Origin: Micrococcales bacterium 31B
GTDB taxonomy: Bacteria > Actinomycetota > Actinomycetes > Actinomycetales > Dermabacteraceae
DNA length: 64,000 nt
Assembly (NCBI GenBank): GCA_022803075.1
Contig: JAFFTF010000003.1
Location: 100,037 to 164,036 of the forward strand
Reading direction: 5' to 3'
Shown: positions 55,692 to 64,000 of the stretch, one piece after another
Numbering within the stretch: position 1 is the first letter of the stretch
Layout: each line of letters opens with the position of its first letter
Translations under genes and position numbers: made by a program
Notes under the pieces: model-generated
Told to the model about the DNA's origin: nothing
Databases searched by the model: none
What the model saw: the letters and a program-made list of their open reading frames with translations, nothing else

Positions 55692-55943
55692 CTACAAAAA
55701 AGCTGCGGCACTCGCATCGAGTGCGCGTATCACCAGGCAGACCCACCCTTCGCGGATCCTCAAAACGTGGTCACTATACTGCGATATTACACAAATTTCC
55801 CCACACAACCATCCCACCTGGGCAAACAAGGCGAGCGGGCTTACATAGCGGAACCACCGCCGACCGTCAGCCGCCGACACGAGACTTTGCCCAATTTTTA
55901 AAGAAAGCGTTAAATTAGGCAGACGAACGCTTGGGGCTTTCAA
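55692..55943 (-). CDS. Doubtful 83-codon ORF in an AT-rich patch
   Basis: Not recognised. A TTG start at 55943 stands seven nt after a very strong GGGGGGAGGA site. The product (MKAPSVRLPNLTLSLKIGQS...) has a hydrophobic middle and two Cys. Codon use is poor in G/C at third positions, unlike every neighbour, and the stop lies inside a hairpin-plus-T-run. It could be an acquired small gene, a gene remnant or chance. Low confidence. Confidence 0.2.
   Translation of the reverse strand: MKAPSVRLPNLTLSLKIGQSLVSAADGRRWFRYVSPLALFAQVGWLCGEICVISQYSDHVLRIREGWVCLVIRALDASAAAFL
55696..55724 (-). terminator. Hairpin with T-run, minus strand
   Basis: Perfect GCACTCG-CAT-CGAGTGC stem (55708-55724). On the minus strand it is followed after six nt by TTTTTT (55701-55696). 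The spacing is longer than in ideal terminators. Confidence 0.35.
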
Positions 55944-56510
55944 GATGGTTTCCTCCCCCCGCGTGAACAGCGCGCGCGCCAGATTGACGCTGCACTACTC
56001 GCCGAAAGTGGCATAGATCCGGGCCCATCCCGGACGCCTCGGCACCTCCTTCCAGCGCCCCCACCGCTCGCCGTTCGGCTACCTAGAGTAACGTCGGAGG
56101 TTTGAGGGGGCGGTGCCAGGAGTTGAGGTGTGCAGTTGCGTGGCGCGACAGGGCCGCTGTGGCTCGAACTGACGCCGCGGGGCCCTGTCGGCAAGGCCGC
56201 CACGAAGCGCGGCAGGACCGCCGCAGGACGTCGCAGGACTTCCACACAGGGACGCCGCAGAACCGTCGCACACAAGGCCGCCGCACTGCCTCCACTGGGA
56301 CTGGGGCCACCAGACCCCCGGAGAGCGGCCCAGGGGTCCTGTACGAGCCCGAAGCCAACGCTGCGCGCGGCACGGGAGACCCCGTGAGCTCCATCCGCGA
56401 ACGCCTGCTCTTCCAGAGCGCCAAGCCGGTGGGCACAGGCAACCCTTGGCAGCCCACGCCAGCACCGGGGCGTCCGCGCCTGCCTCAACCCGCGCAGCGG
56501 CACACAAAAA

Positions 56511-56542
56511 CGGAGGCCCCACCCGATGGGGTGGGGCCTCCG
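56511..56542 (-). terminator. Terminator of the ribosomal/rpoA-rplQ operon
   Basis: Perfect 14-bp stem CGGAGGCCCCACCC / GGGTGGGGCCTCCG with a four-nt loop; on the minus strand TTTTTGTG follows directly. It lies 15 nt after the rplQ stop. Confidence 0.92.
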
Positions 56543-56557
56543 TGAGGTGTGAAACGA

Positions 56558-57241
56558 TTATTCGGCGTCGGCCTCAGCCGCAGCCTCGGCCTTGGGAGCC
56601 TTAGCATTCACGAAGCCAGCGGCCTCGGCAGCCTCGATCGAGTTGAACCAAACCTCGGCCACCGTCTGCTTGTACCAGGGCGACTCGGTCGTGTGGAACT
56701 TCATCGAATCCGCGTTGCCCTTGATGTCGAAGCCCTCAGGCGCCGAACCATCTTCGAGCGGAGCGGCCGAACCGGCCCCGTAGGGACCTTCTGCGGCAGC
56801 GGGGGCCGCAACAGGTGCAACGGTCTCAGCGGCCTTCTTGGTGGCGGCGGTTGCCTCGGCCACGGTCGCCTGCTTGGGGCTGAACGGCTCGAGCACGAGC
56901 TCGATCAGCGCCATGGGTGCGTTGTCACCCTTGCGGTTGGCGATCTTGGTGATCCGCGTGTAACCACCGGGGCGGTTGGCGACGGCCGGAGCGATCTCGG
57001 TGAACAGAGCGTGCACGACGCCCTTGTCCTTGATCGACTTCATGACCTTACGACGCGACGCCAGGTCGCCACGCTTGGCAAGCGTCACGAGGCGCTCAGC
57101 GTGGGGACGCAGGCGCTTCGCCTTGGTCTCGGTGGTGCGGATCGCACGGTGCTCGAAGAGCGACTGCGACAGGTTTGCCAAGATCAGGCGCTCGTGCGAC
57201 GGGCTACCACCCAGTCGAGCACCCTTGTTGGGCTTAGGCAT
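56558..57241 (-). CDS. rplQ: 50S ribosomal protein L17 with C-terminal sunset-like domain
   Basis: 227 residues, about 100 more than a minimal L17. The L17 core is residues 1-124 ([70 protein letters not shown]). After an Ala-rich linker, residues ~170-212 ([32 protein letters not shown]) match the pattern I know as the sunset domain. The tail is acidic ([10 protein letters not shown]). ATG 57241 follows AAGGAG. Last gene of the operon; truA, normally next, is 20 kb away. Confidence 0.93.
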   Translation of the reverse strand: MPKPNKGARLGGSPSHERLILANLSQSLFEHRAIRTTETKAKRLRPHAERLVTLAKRGDLASRRKVMKSIKDKGVVHALFTEIAPAVANRPGGYTRITKIANRKGDNAPMALIELVLEPFSPKQATVAEATAATKKAAETVAPVAAPAAAEGPYGAGSAAPLEDGSAPEGFDIKGNADSMKFHTTESPWYKQTVAEVWFNSIEAAEAAGFVNAKAPKAEAAAEADAE

Positions 57242-57325
57242 TGGATTTCTCCTTGGGTCCTGGCACACTGTGGTGCCTAAAGTCAGCGGGCGAAAACGCC
57301 CAAAGATTACGTGAGCGCGCGGCTC

Positions 57326-58333
57326 TTAGTACTGATCGTCAGCGAAGTCGTCGTCGAGGTCGTAGTTGGCGACCGCCGTCGTCGGGTCGAATCCGGGGGG
57401 CGAATCCTTGAGCGCCAGGCCCATGGAGTGCAGCTTGGCTTTGACTTCGTCGATGGACTTCGCACCAAAGTTGCGAATGTCCAGCAAATCGGCTTCCGAC
57501 CGGCCAACGAGTTCGCCAACCGTGTGTACACCCTCGCGCATGAGGCAGTTGTACGAACGCACGGTGAGCTGCAGGTCAGTGATCGGCAGGGCGAGATCGG
57601 CGGCCATCGCCACATCGGTGGGCGAGGGGCCAATGTCGATGCCCTCGGCCTCAACGTTCAGTTCGCGGCACAGGCCGAACAACTCAACGAGGGTCTTACC
57701 TGCAGATGCCACGGCATCGCGAGGAGCGATGGCTTCCTTGGTCTCGACGTCAACGATCAGGCGGTCAAAGTCGGTGCGCTGCTCAACACGAGTAGCCTCA
57801 ACCTTGTAGGTCACCTTCAATACGGGCGAGTAGATCGAATCCACCGGGATACGGCCGATTTCCGCGTCGAACAGCTTGTTCTGTGCGGCCGACACGTAAC
57901 CACGGCCACGCTCCACGGTCAGCTCGATTTCGAGTTTGCCCTTGGCGTTCAGCGTGGCAATGTGCAGATCCGGGTTGTGGACCTCAACACCGGCCGGAGG
58001 CGCGATGTCAGCAGCGGTCACGACGCCGGGGCCCTGCTTGCGCAGGTACATGACGACGGGCTCGTCGAATTCGCTCGACACCACCAATTTCTTGATGTTC
58101 AGGATCAGTTCGGTGACGTCTTCCTTCACACCGGGAACGGTGGTGAATTCATGCAGCACACCGTCGATGCGAATGCTGGTGACAGCGGCACCAGGAATCG
58201 ACGACAGCAGCGTGCGACGCAGCGAGTTGCCCAGCGTGTAACCGAAGCCCGGCTCCAGGGGTTCGATCACGAAGCGAGACCGGTAGTCCGAGACTGGCTC
58301 TTCTTGCAGCGTGGGGCGCTGTGCAATAAGCAC
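57326..58333 (-). CDS. rpoA: DNA-directed RNA polymerase subunit alpha
   Basis: 335 residues. The N-terminal dimerisation domain has [37 protein letters not shown]; the C-terminal domain ([40 protein letters not shown]) contacts promoter UP elements and activators. The tail is acidic ([11 protein letters not shown]), as in other actinobacteria. GTG 58333 has AAAGGA upstream. It lies directly after rpsK with no rpsD between. Confidence 0.97.
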   Translation of the reverse strand: MLIAQRPTLQEEPVSDYRSRFVIEPLEPGFGYTLGNSLRRTLLSSIPGAAVTSIRIDGVLHEFTTVPGVKEDVTELILNIKKLVVSSEFDEPVVMYLRKQGPGVVTAADIAPPAGVEVHNPDLHIATLNAKGKLEIELTVERGRGYVSAAQNKLFDAEIGRIPVDSIYSPVLKVTYKVEATRVEQRTDFDRLIVDVETKEAIAPRDAVASAGKTLVELFGLCRELNVEAEGIDIGPSPTDVAMAADLALPITDLQLTVRSYNCLMREGVHTVGELVGRSEADLLDIRNFGAKSIDEVKAKLHSMGLALKDSPPGFDPTTAVANYDLDDDFADDQY

Positions 58334-58460
58334 GGTGTTCCTTTCGTTTAACGTCCGCTATATGACGTCTGAATGGGTAGCGTCGGCACCGCGATGCGAT
58401 GCCGAATCCAGCTGGTGTCGAGGTCGCGCAACGGGCGTTACCTCGACACGTGAGCGAAGA

Positions 58461-58868
58461 CTAGACGCGGCGACGCTTGGGCGGGCGGCAACCGTTGTGC
58501 GGCTGAGGCGTGACGTCCTGAATGGTGCCCACCTCCAGGCCGGTGGCCTGCAGCGAACGAATCGCCGTCTCGCGACCCGAACCAGGGCCCTTCACGAAAA
58601 CGTCGACCTTCTTCATGCCGTGTTCCTGCGCGCGGCGGGCAGCCGATTCGGCGGCCAGCTGAGCGGCGAACGGGGTCGACTTACGCGAGCCCTTGAAGCC
58701 AACCTGACCCGCGGAAGCCCACGAAATCACGGCGCCCGAGGGGTCGGTGATCGAAACGATGGTGTTGTTGAACGTGCTCTTGATGTGGGCCTGGCCCAGC
58801 GCGACGTTCTTCTTATCTTTGCGGCGCGCCTTACGTGCGCCTGCAGCCTGACGGCTCTTGGGAGGCAT
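58461..58868 (-). CDS. rpsK: 30S ribosomal protein S11
   Basis: 135 residues with a basic N-terminal tail, then [43 protein letters not shown] (read across two motifs) and the C-terminal [17 protein letters not shown]. It lies between rpsM and rpoA in the standard alpha-operon order. Confidence 0.97.
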   Translation of the reverse strand: MPPKSRQAAGARKARRKDKKNVALGQAHIKSTFNNTIVSITDPSGAVISWASAGQVGFKGSRKSTPFAAQLAAESAARRAQEHGMKKVDVFVKGPGSGRETAIRSLQATGLEVGTIQDVTPQPHNGCRPPKRRRV

Positions 58869-58979
58869 ATGCCTTTTCTCCTACAGTTCGTGTGAAGTGC
58901 TGAATGAACGCCTGCATCGCATTCGTGCGCGAGCACCGACTCGAGATCGTGCTCCAGCGACTAGGCGTAATGCGGTGGT

Positions 58980-59354
58980 TTAGCGGGCCTTCTTCTTGCC
59001 AGCCACGGTGCGCTTGGGACCCTTGCGGGTACGCGCGTTGGTCTTCGTGCGCTGGCCACGAACGGGCAGGCCACGGCGGTGACGCAGGCCCTCGTAGCAG
59101 CCAATTTCGACCTTGCGGCGAATGTCGGCAGCAACCTCGCGACGGAGGTCACCCTCGGTCTTGTAGTTCGCCTCGATGTAATCGCGCAGGGCCACCAGAT
59201 CGGTTTCACCGAGGTCGCGAACGCGGGTCGAAGGATCGATGCCCGTGCTGGCCAGGGCGGCCTTCGAACGGGTCAAACCAACGCCAAAAATGTAGGTGAG
59301 CGCAACTTCCACGCGCTTGTCGCGCGGGAGGTCAACTCCAACCAAACGTGCCAT
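58980..59354 (-). CDS. rpsM: 30S ribosomal protein S13
   Basis: 124 residues: [20 protein letters not shown], a helix-hairpin region, and the [21 protein letters not shown] motif with a Lys/Arg tail that reaches the P site. It follows rpmJ in the infA-rpmJ-rpsM-rpsK-rpoA-rplQ run. A palindrome lies in its leader (59397-59414). Confidence 0.97.
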   Translation of the reverse strand: MARLVGVDLPRDKRVEVALTYIFGVGLTRSKAALASTGIDPSTRVRDLGETDLVALRDYIEANYKTEGDLRREVAADIRRKVEIGCYEGLRHRRGLPVRGQRTKTNARTRKGPKRTVAGKKKAR

Positions 59355-59396
59355 GAATTGTGCTCCTATAAGCTTCGGAGGTCTTCACGCTCTCTC

Positions 59397-59414
59397 CCGT
59401 AAGGCACTTACGGG
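59397..59414 (-). promoter_or_regulatory. Palindromic leader element upstream of rpsM
   Basis: CCCGTAAG-GC-CTTACGGG-like perfect inverted repeat (8-bp arms, two-nt centre) 43 nt before the rpsM start; possibly a regulatory hairpin in the rpmJ-rpsM gap. Confidence 0.4.
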
Positions 59415-59503
59415 CCCTGGCCTCCGACCAGGGGTGCATCTTTCGACTGAGTGCGCGTCTAGATATGTTTTGTGTAACGCGTTGCGCTAGACGGTGAGTG
59501 TAA

Positions 59504-59617
59504 TTAGCCCTGACGCTGCTTGTGGCGGGGGTCGACGCAAATTACCATCACGCGGCTGTGGCGACGGATGACCTTGCACTTATCGCAGATCTTCTTAACG
59601 CTCGGGTTTACCTTCAT
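59504..59617 (-). CDS. rpmJ: 50S ribosomal protein L36
   Basis: 37 residues translated from 59617: [20 protein letters not shown], then [17 protein letters not shown]. It has the C-type zinc ligands (CDKC, a Cys in VICVD, and a His). It lies between infA and rpsM in the conserved order; its small size makes it easy to miss. Confidence 0.97.
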   Translation of the reverse strand: MKVNPSVKKICDKCKVIRRHSRVMVICVDPRHKQRQG

Positions 59618-59683
59618 GATGTTTCCTTTAGGCCCTGGCCGAAACCGAAGCCCTTGTCGTAGGAACGAACTGACTGATAACGC

Positions 59684-59905
59684 TTACTTGTAGCGGTACA
59701 CGATGCGACCTCGAGTGAGGTCGTACGGGCTGAGCTCCACGATCACGCGATCCTCGGGAAGGATGCGAATGTAGTGCTGACGCATTTTGCCGGAGATGTG
59801 CGCGAGGACCTTGTGGCCGTTCGCGAGTTCAACCCGAAAGAATGCGTTAGGCAATGCTTCGAGAACAGTGCCTTCGATCTCAATGACCCCGTCTTTTTTG
59901 GCCAT
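59684..59905 (-). CDS. infA: Translation initiation factor IF-1
   Basis: 73-residue OB-fold protein that blocks the ribosomal A site during initiation. It starts [40 protein letters not shown] and [13 protein letters not shown] are the family motifs. GGAGG precedes the ATG. It is 66 nt upstream of rpmJ. Confidence 0.98.
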   Translation of the reverse strand: MAKKDGVIEIEGTVLEALPNAFFRVELANGHKVLAHISGKMRQHYIRILPEDRVIVELSPYDLTRGRIVYRYK

Positions 59906-60217
59906 AGCCTCCGCTTACCTCTCGCCGGGCCGATGACCTGGCGTAGTGTCGTTATCTCTTGGATATTTGGGCCACCGCTTGGGTGCCGCCCGCCAAATCG
60001 ATGAATCGGGGACGCCGGTTTCAATCGTTTGCCCGGCATCACGCGTTGGCAACAAGACCACTAGGGGCTTGTGCGCTGGCGATTATCCGGGCAGCACGTC
60101 ATGGAACTGGGCACACAAATACTTATCTATGCTACCGGAACGCCGCCGCGGGGAACAGGCCAATACCGTGCGCCGTCAATCACATCCACCTGCGGCGTGA
60201 CCTGAGGCGGCGCGACT
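59906..60217. other. Intergenic region between map and infA
   Basis: 312 bp without a gene. It should hold an internal promoter for infA-rplQ; a TAAGTA-like sequence lies near 60118-60125 on the minus strand, but no well-spaced -35/-10 pair was found. Confidence 0.4.
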
Positions 60218-61051
60218 CTACAGGGCAGAGACGGGTACGCCCAACTTGGCGAGCTCCGCCTCTCCCCCATCAGGCTCAGTGAGCACCCAGACTCCGTCTG
60301 GCGTCACGGCGACCGTGTGCTCCCAGTGCGACGCGAAGCCACCGTCCGTCGACACGATCGTCCACTCATCCTCGAGCGTGACGGTCTCCGGCGAGCCATC
60401 GATCACCATGGGTTCGATCGCGATAACGAGGCCCGCCTTCAGTTTGGGACCCGACTGTCGGGTTCTAAAGTTCACGACCTCGGGCGGCTGGTGTAAGGAG
60501 CGTCCGATCCCGTGGCCAACCAAACCATCCACGATGCCGTACTTATCGCCGACCTGGGAGACGATAAAATCTTCGATGGCGCAGCCGATATCATTCAGCC
60601 TCCCGTGTCCATGCACGGCAGCGATGCCGTGCCACATCGAAAGCCGGGTGAGTTCACTCAACTTTTCGTGGGCGGCCTGCCGAGCAGCATTTCCCCCGGG
60701 AATCACGACCGTAAAGGCGCTGTCGCTGTGCCAGCCATCCAGGATGCAACCACCGTCTACCTTGACCACGTCACCGGGAGCGAGCTCGCGGGCACCGGGG
60801 ATGCCATGCACGACCTCGTCATTAACTGACGTGCACAGCACACCCGGAAAACCGTGGTAATTCAAGAAGTTTGGGGTCACCCGCAGGCGGAGCATGGCCG
60901 CCCTCGCGACCGCATCGAGATCGGCAGTTGTTGCACCCGCCACGACCGCACCCTTGACCTCGGCGAGAATCTCTGCGAGAGCCAAACCGCTGGCCCTCAT
61001 CTTGCGGACCTCGTCGGGGGTCTTGTATTCAATACGGTCGCGGGAAAACAT
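60218..61051 (-). CDS. map: Type I methionine aminopeptidase
   Basis: 277 residues; removes the initiator Met from new proteins. Metal ligands are visible in order: VKVDGGCILDGWHSDSAFTV (Asp, Asp), GHGIGRSLHQPPEV (His), IEPMV (Glu) and EDEWTIVS with HWEHTVAVT (Glu). ATG 61051 is the start that matches the family (FSRDRIEYKTPDEVRKMRASG); it lies one base past the adk stop. Confidence 0.96.
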   Translation of the reverse strand: MFSRDRIEYKTPDEVRKMRASGLALAEILAEVKGAVVAGATTADLDAVARAAMLRLRVTPNFLNYHGFPGVLCTSVNDEVVHGIPGARELAPGDVVKVDGGCILDGWHSDSAFTVVIPGGNAARQAAHEKLSELTRLSMWHGIAAVHGHGRLNDIGCAIEDFIVSQVGDKYGIVDGLVGHGIGRSLHQPPEVVNFRTRQSGPKLKAGLVIAIEPMVIDGSPETVTLEDEWTIVSTDGGFASHWEHTVAVTPDGVWVLTEPDGGEAELAKLGVPVSAL

Positions 61052-61052
61052 C

Positions 61053-61640
61053 CTAGACGTGGCTTCCGTCGAGGTCGGACAGGGCGTTTGCGATGCGATC
61101 ACCGACATCGTCAATGGAGCCCAGGCCGTCCACCTTGCGCAGCAGGCCTCGCTCGCTGAAGAGGTTCAGCAGTGGTGCCGTCTGCTCGGCGTAGACGTTC
61201 ATGCGGTGACGGATGACCTCTTCGGTATCGTCGGCGCGGCCCTGCTCTTGGGCGCGGGCGAGGAGTCGCGCGACGACCTCATCAACATCAGCGGTCAATT
61301 CAATGACCGCGTCGAGGCTGTGGCCCTGCTCCGCGAGCAGCGCATCAAGCACCTCGACCTGGTTCACCGTACGCGGGTAACCATCGAGGAGAAATCCGTG
61401 TGCTGCGTCCGCTTGGTTCAGGCGATCCCGCACCATGCGATTGGTAACCTCATCGGGCACATATTCACCCTTGTCCATGAACGCCTTAGCCTCTAGGCCT
61501 AGCGGTGTGCCCTGCTTGACGTTCTCGCGAAAGATGTCGCCCGTCGACACGGCAGGAATGCCGAAACGAGCGGCAATGTTGGTGGACTGGGTGCCCTTCC
61601 CGGAACCGGGAGGGCCAACAATCAGGAGGCGTGCTGTCAC
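61053..61640 (-). CDS. adk: Adenylate kinase
   Basis: 195 residues; interconverts ATP+AMP and 2 ADP. P-loop [22 protein letters not shown], and [13 protein letters not shown]. The LID is the short form without the zinc finger ([21 protein letters not shown]), usual in actinobacteria. It overlaps secY by 4 nt and is followed at once by map, giving the secY-adk-map cluster. Confidence 0.97.
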   Translation of the reverse strand: MTARLLIVGPPGSGKGTQSTNIAARFGIPAVSTGDIFRENVKQGTPLGLEAKAFMDKGEYVPDEVTNRMVRDRLNQADAAHGFLLDGYPRTVNQVEVLDALLAEQGHSLDAVIELTADVDEVVARLLARAQEQGRADDTEEVIRHRMNVYAEQTAPLLNLFSERGLLRKVDGLGSIDDVGDRIANALSDLDGSHV

Positions 61641-62929
61641 TTAAGGATCCCTTCATAGTGGCGCTGCTGCAGTTGAGCGTCGATCTGCTTAATGGTTTCT
61701 AGGCCTACACCAACCACAATAAGGATTGAAGTGCCGCCGAAGGGGAAGTTCTGCTGGGCCGAAATCATTGCCAAGGCCACCAACGGAATCACCGCAATAG
61801 CGCCAAGGTAGAGTGCGCCGGGTGTCAGCACACGATTCAAAACGTACTGCAGGTACTCGGCAGTGGCCCGCCCTGCTCGGATACCGGGGACGAAGCCACC
61901 GTGTTTCTTCATGTTGTCCGCGATCTCCTCTGGGTTGAAGGTGATCGACACATAGAAGAACGCGAAGAAGATGATCAGGAGAACGTAGAGCGCGATGTAA
62001 ACCGGGTGATCACCGCGCACGAAGTTCGCCTGAATCCACAGGGACCATTCAGAGGTGGGTGAGAACGTGGCTGCCAGTCCGGGGATCGCCAGCAACGAGG
62101 ACGCGAAGATCACCGGGATCACGCCGGCCATGTTGACCTTGATGGGGATGTAGGTTGACGAACCCCCCAGGAGACGACGGCCCACCATGCGCTTGGCGTA
62201 CTGCACGGGCACGCGACGCTGGCTCTGCTCGACGAAAATGACGAGCACCATGACCGCAATGCCAATCAGCATGACGGCAATGAACGTGGCCCAGCCGCGC
62301 TCGGTGAGGATCGCGCCCAGCGACACGGGGAACTGTGCGGCGATCGACGTGAAGATCAAGAGTGACATGCCGTTTCCGACACCGCGCTCCGTGATCATTT
62401 CACCCATCCACATCGTCAGCGCCGCTCCCGCGGTCATCGCAATGATGGTGAAGATGATGGGGGCAATGCCGTCACCCGGCATGACCTCGCTCGTGCAGCC
62501 GGGGAACAGTCGCCCGTCCTTGGCAAGGGTGACAAACGTCGACGCTTGCAGGATGGCCAGACCGATGGTGACGTAGCGAGTGTATTGATTGGTCTTGGTC
62601 TGGCCGGTCTGCCCCTCCTTGTGGAGGGCCTCGAAGCGCGGAGATATCACGCGCATGAGCTGCATGATGATGCTCGCCGTGATGTACGGCATGATGCCGA
62701 GGGCGAAGATGGAGAGTTGCAGCAACGCACCACCACTAAAGAGGTTGGCGATGCCGAGCAGTTCGTTCGTGCCCGTATTGCCCGAGATACATGCCTGCAC
62801 GTTGGAGTAGCTTACTCCGGGTGAGGGGATCGCGGAGCCGATGCGGAACACGATCATGATGGTGATCGTGAAGAGCAACTTCTGCCGCAAATCTGGCGTA
62901 CGAAATGCCCGTCCAAATGCGCCAAGCAT
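61637..62929 (-). CDS. secY: Preprotein translocase subunit SecY
   Basis: 430 residues with ten transmembrane helices; the channel of the Sec translocon. It starts [28 protein letters not shown] (plug/TM1), [29 protein letters not shown] and [23 protein letters not shown] are diagnostic. ATG 62929 has AGGAGG at optimal spacing. A 243-bp gap with a terminator separates it from rplO. Confidence 0.97.
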   Translation of the reverse strand: MLGAFGRAFRTPDLRQKLLFTITIMIVFRIGSAIPSPGVSYSNVQACISGNTGTNELLGIANLFSGGALLQLSIFALGIMPYITASIIMQLMRVISPRFEALHKEGQTGQTKTNQYTRYVTIGLAILQASTFVTLAKDGRLFPGCTSEVMPGDGIAPIIFTIIAMTAGAALTMWMGEMITERGVGNGMSLLIFTSIAAQFPVSLGAILTERGWATFIAVMLIGIAVMVLVIFVEQSQRRVPVQYAKRMVGRRLLGGSSTYIPIKVNMAGVIPVIFASSLLAIPGLAATFSPTSEWSLWIQANFVRGDHPVYIALYVLLIIFFAFFYVSITFNPEEIADNMKKHGGFVPGIRAGRATAEYLQYVLNRVLTPGALYLGAIAVIPLVALAMISAQQNFPFGGTSILIVVGVGLETIKQIDAQLQQRHYEGILK

Positions 62930-63120
62930 TTGTCCTCCTGTTGCGTCAACAGACGCGATAGACTTATGAGTGGGTAAGTGCCGCGCGGGCAACCCAAGCA
63001 AGAATTATATTCAAGCGCGCTAGTCGCTTGCGACCGACCGGCGCGGCTGCCAACGACCACCACCCCAACTGAAGCGTGTCACAGCGATCAAACGGCCGCC
63101 CCCAACGACTCTACAAATAC

Positions 63121-63162
63121 AAAAGCGCTTCGGCTCCCTACATCTTAGAGAAGCCGAAGCGC
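63121..63162 (-). terminator. Terminator after rplO
   Basis: Perfect 11-bp stem GCGCTTCGGCT / AGCCGAAGCGC; on the minus strand TTTTG follows. It lies only 11 nt after the rplO stop, so the upstream ribosomal operon ends here and secY needs its own promoter or read-through. Confidence 0.8.
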
Positions 63163-63172
63163 CTTGTATAAC

Positions 63173-63646
63173 TCAGAGCTCGGTTACGGTACCGCCGGCA
63201 GCCTGAATTTTGCTGACGGCAGAAGCCGAGAACTTGTGAGCCTCGATGTTGAACTTCGAGGTGGCCTCACCCGTGCCCAGCACCTTCACCAAGCTGTTCT
63301 TGCGAACGGCGCCCTTGGCGACAAGTTCCTCAACGGTGACAGCGCCACCGGCGGGGAACAGTTCCGAGATCGTCGACAGGTTAACCACCTGGTACTCGAC
63401 GCGGAACGGGTTCTTGAAGCCGCGCAGCTTCGGCAGACGCATGTGAAGGGGCATTTGGCCACCCTCGAAGCGTGCCGGAACCTGGTAGCGAGCCTTCGTA
63501 CCCTTGGTACCGCGACCCGCGGTCTTGCCCTTTGAACCTTCACCGCGGCCAACGCGGGTCTTGTCCTTCTTGGCACCCGGCGCGGGGCGCAGGTGGTGCG
63601 CCTTAAGCAGCACGACCTTCTCAGTCGTTTCGTTATTGCTTGCCAT
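63173..63646 (-). CDS. rplO: 50S ribosomal protein L15
   Basis: 157 residues. A short N-terminal extension leads into [33 protein letters not shown] (the L15 basic loop, read in parts), then [20 protein letters not shown] and the C-terminal [18 protein letters not shown]. It follows rpmD by two nt in the S5-L30-L15 order. Confidence 0.97.
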   Translation of the reverse strand: MASNNETTEKVVLLKAHHLRPAPGAKKDKTRVGRGEGSKGKTAGRGTKGTKARYQVPARFEGGQMPLHMRLPKLRGFKNPFRVEYQVVNLSTISELFPAGGAVTVEELVAKGAVRKNSLVKVLGTGEATSKFNIEAHKFSASAVSKIQAAGGTVTEL

Positions 63647-63648
63647 GA

Positions 63649-63831
63649 TTAATCGACCTCCTCGACCTTGACAAGGTGGGACACCGTGCGAATCATGCCA
63701 ACGAACTCAGGGCGATCTTCCTTGACGACAGAGTGGCCGATGCGCTTCAAGCCGAGGCTGCGAAGCGTATCGCGCTGGTTCTGCTTACCGCCAATGCCAG
63801 AGCGCACCTGGGTAACCTTCAAGTTAGCCAT
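63649..63831 (-). CDS. rpmD: 50S ribosomal protein L30
   Basis: 60 residues: [20 protein letters not shown] and [20 protein letters not shown], the full L30 pattern. Its ATG overlaps the rpsE stop by one nt (TAATG). Confidence 0.97.
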   Translation of the reverse strand: MANLKVTQVRSGIGGKQNQRDTLRSLGLKRIGHSVVKEDRPEFVGMIRTVSHLVKVEEVD

Positions 63832-64000
63832 TATGCACCTGCCTTCTCAGGCGCCTTCGCTGCAGCGGCACGCAGAAGAGCGGCGGGAGCCACATCTTCA
63901 ACGAACTTGCCACGGCGAGCAGCAACCTGCTCAGGACGCTCGAGGCCACGCAGGGCCTCAACCGTTGCGTGAACAATGTTGATGGCGTTGGACGATCCCA
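63831..64000 (-). CDS. rpsE: 30S ribosomal protein S5, C-terminal part (cut by window edge)
   Basis: The last 55 codons of S5: [20 protein letters not shown], then [17 protein letters not shown] and an Ala/Lys-rich tail ending EKAGA. The N-terminus lies beyond the window. Order S5-L30-L15 is standard. Confidence 0.95.
   Translation of the reverse strand, partial: GSSNAINIVHATVEALRGLERPEQVAARRGKFVEDVAPAALLRAAAAKAPEKAGA

Larger units (their letters stand above)
55426..56510. other. 1.1-kb region without a confident gene
   Basis: 55590-55935 is AT-rich against the rest of the window and probably contains the amidase promoter. 56100-56480 is GC-rich with loosely repeated CCGCAGGAC-type units and open frames on both strands that look random. 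No tRNA, tmRNA or RNase P RNA landmarks are seen. One possible small gene (55692-55943, minus) and a hairpin are listed separately. Confidence 0.6.

Noticed and set aside
55614-55918. Plus-strand frames of 90-95 codons in the AT-rich patch
   Set aside because: They have no ribosome site, no recognisable motif and overlap each other in different frames.
56100-56510. Structured RNA such as RNase P RNA or tmRNA in the GC-rich spacer
   Set aside because: None of the conserved landmarks (for example GAGGAAAGTCC of RNase P or a tRNA-like CCA end) were found on either strand.

Overview
The window is a high-GC chromosomal segment from a member of the Actinomycetia. The evidence is a mycothiol S-conjugate amidase (mca) in the actinobacterial greA-DUF4307-mca block, a DUF4245 gene beside xseAB, frequent GTG starts, many start codons placed for leaderless translation, and an rpsK-rpoA junction without rpsD (typical of Micrococcales/Actinomycetales-like lineages). 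I cannot fix the genus from sequence alone. I see no tRNA, rRNA, CRISPR array, insertion sequence or prophage.

Layout. 0-0.5 kb: a HigB/HigA toxin-antitoxin pair cut by the left edge. 0.5-9.2 kb: housekeeping genes (ychF, rmuC, ispH, a Tat-exported phosphoesterase, xseA-xseB, a DUF4245 lipid-anchored-like membrane protein, a PfkB sugar kinase), then a ~143-bp tandem repeat. 9.4-17.4 kb: a sulfatase-AsnC/Lrp operon opposite alanine dehydrogenase, a beta-carbonic anhydrase, a large M3-family peptidase homologue that has lost its HExxH zinc motif, and fumC. 17.4-25.4 kb: the conserved uppS / hlyIII / DUF255 / mca / DUF4307 / greA neighbourhood, with a MarR regulator and an apparent transcription terminator inside the greA leader. 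25.7-25.9 kb: an unannotated-looking 48-codon gene with its own promoter, structured leader and terminator.

26.0-36.6 kb: the minus-strand cell-envelope and translation block truA, rplM-rpsI, glmM, glmS-acpS-alr-tsaE-tsaB-rimI, with coaA on the opposite strand. It supplies UDP-GlcNAc precursors, D-alanine, t6A tRNA modification, CoA and ribosomal proteins. 36.7-55.4 kb: a roughly 19-kb block that separates truA from its usual partner rplQ. It holds purD-purC, purS-purQ and purL, interrupted by an MBL-fold hydrolase, an orphan ABC sugar-binding lipoprotein, and a fatty-acid cassette (MaoC dehydratase, FabG4-like reductase, thiolase, TetR regulator, acyl-CoA dehydrogenase) that resembles mycobacterial htdX-fabG4-fadA2-fadE5. 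It ends with a secreted PGRP amidase carrying four C-terminal ~44-residue repeats and a 1.1-kb spacer of odd composition.

56.5-64 kb: the distal ribosomal-protein operon on the minus strand (rpsE partial, rpmD, rplO, secY, adk, map, infA, rpmJ, rpsM, rpsK, rpoA, rplQ). RplQ ends in what looks like a sunset domain. The most unusual items are the catalytically dead M3 peptidase, the greA leader terminator, the 48-residue gene, the exact six-nucleotide spacing of -10 hexamers to about ten start codons, and the L17-sunset fusion.
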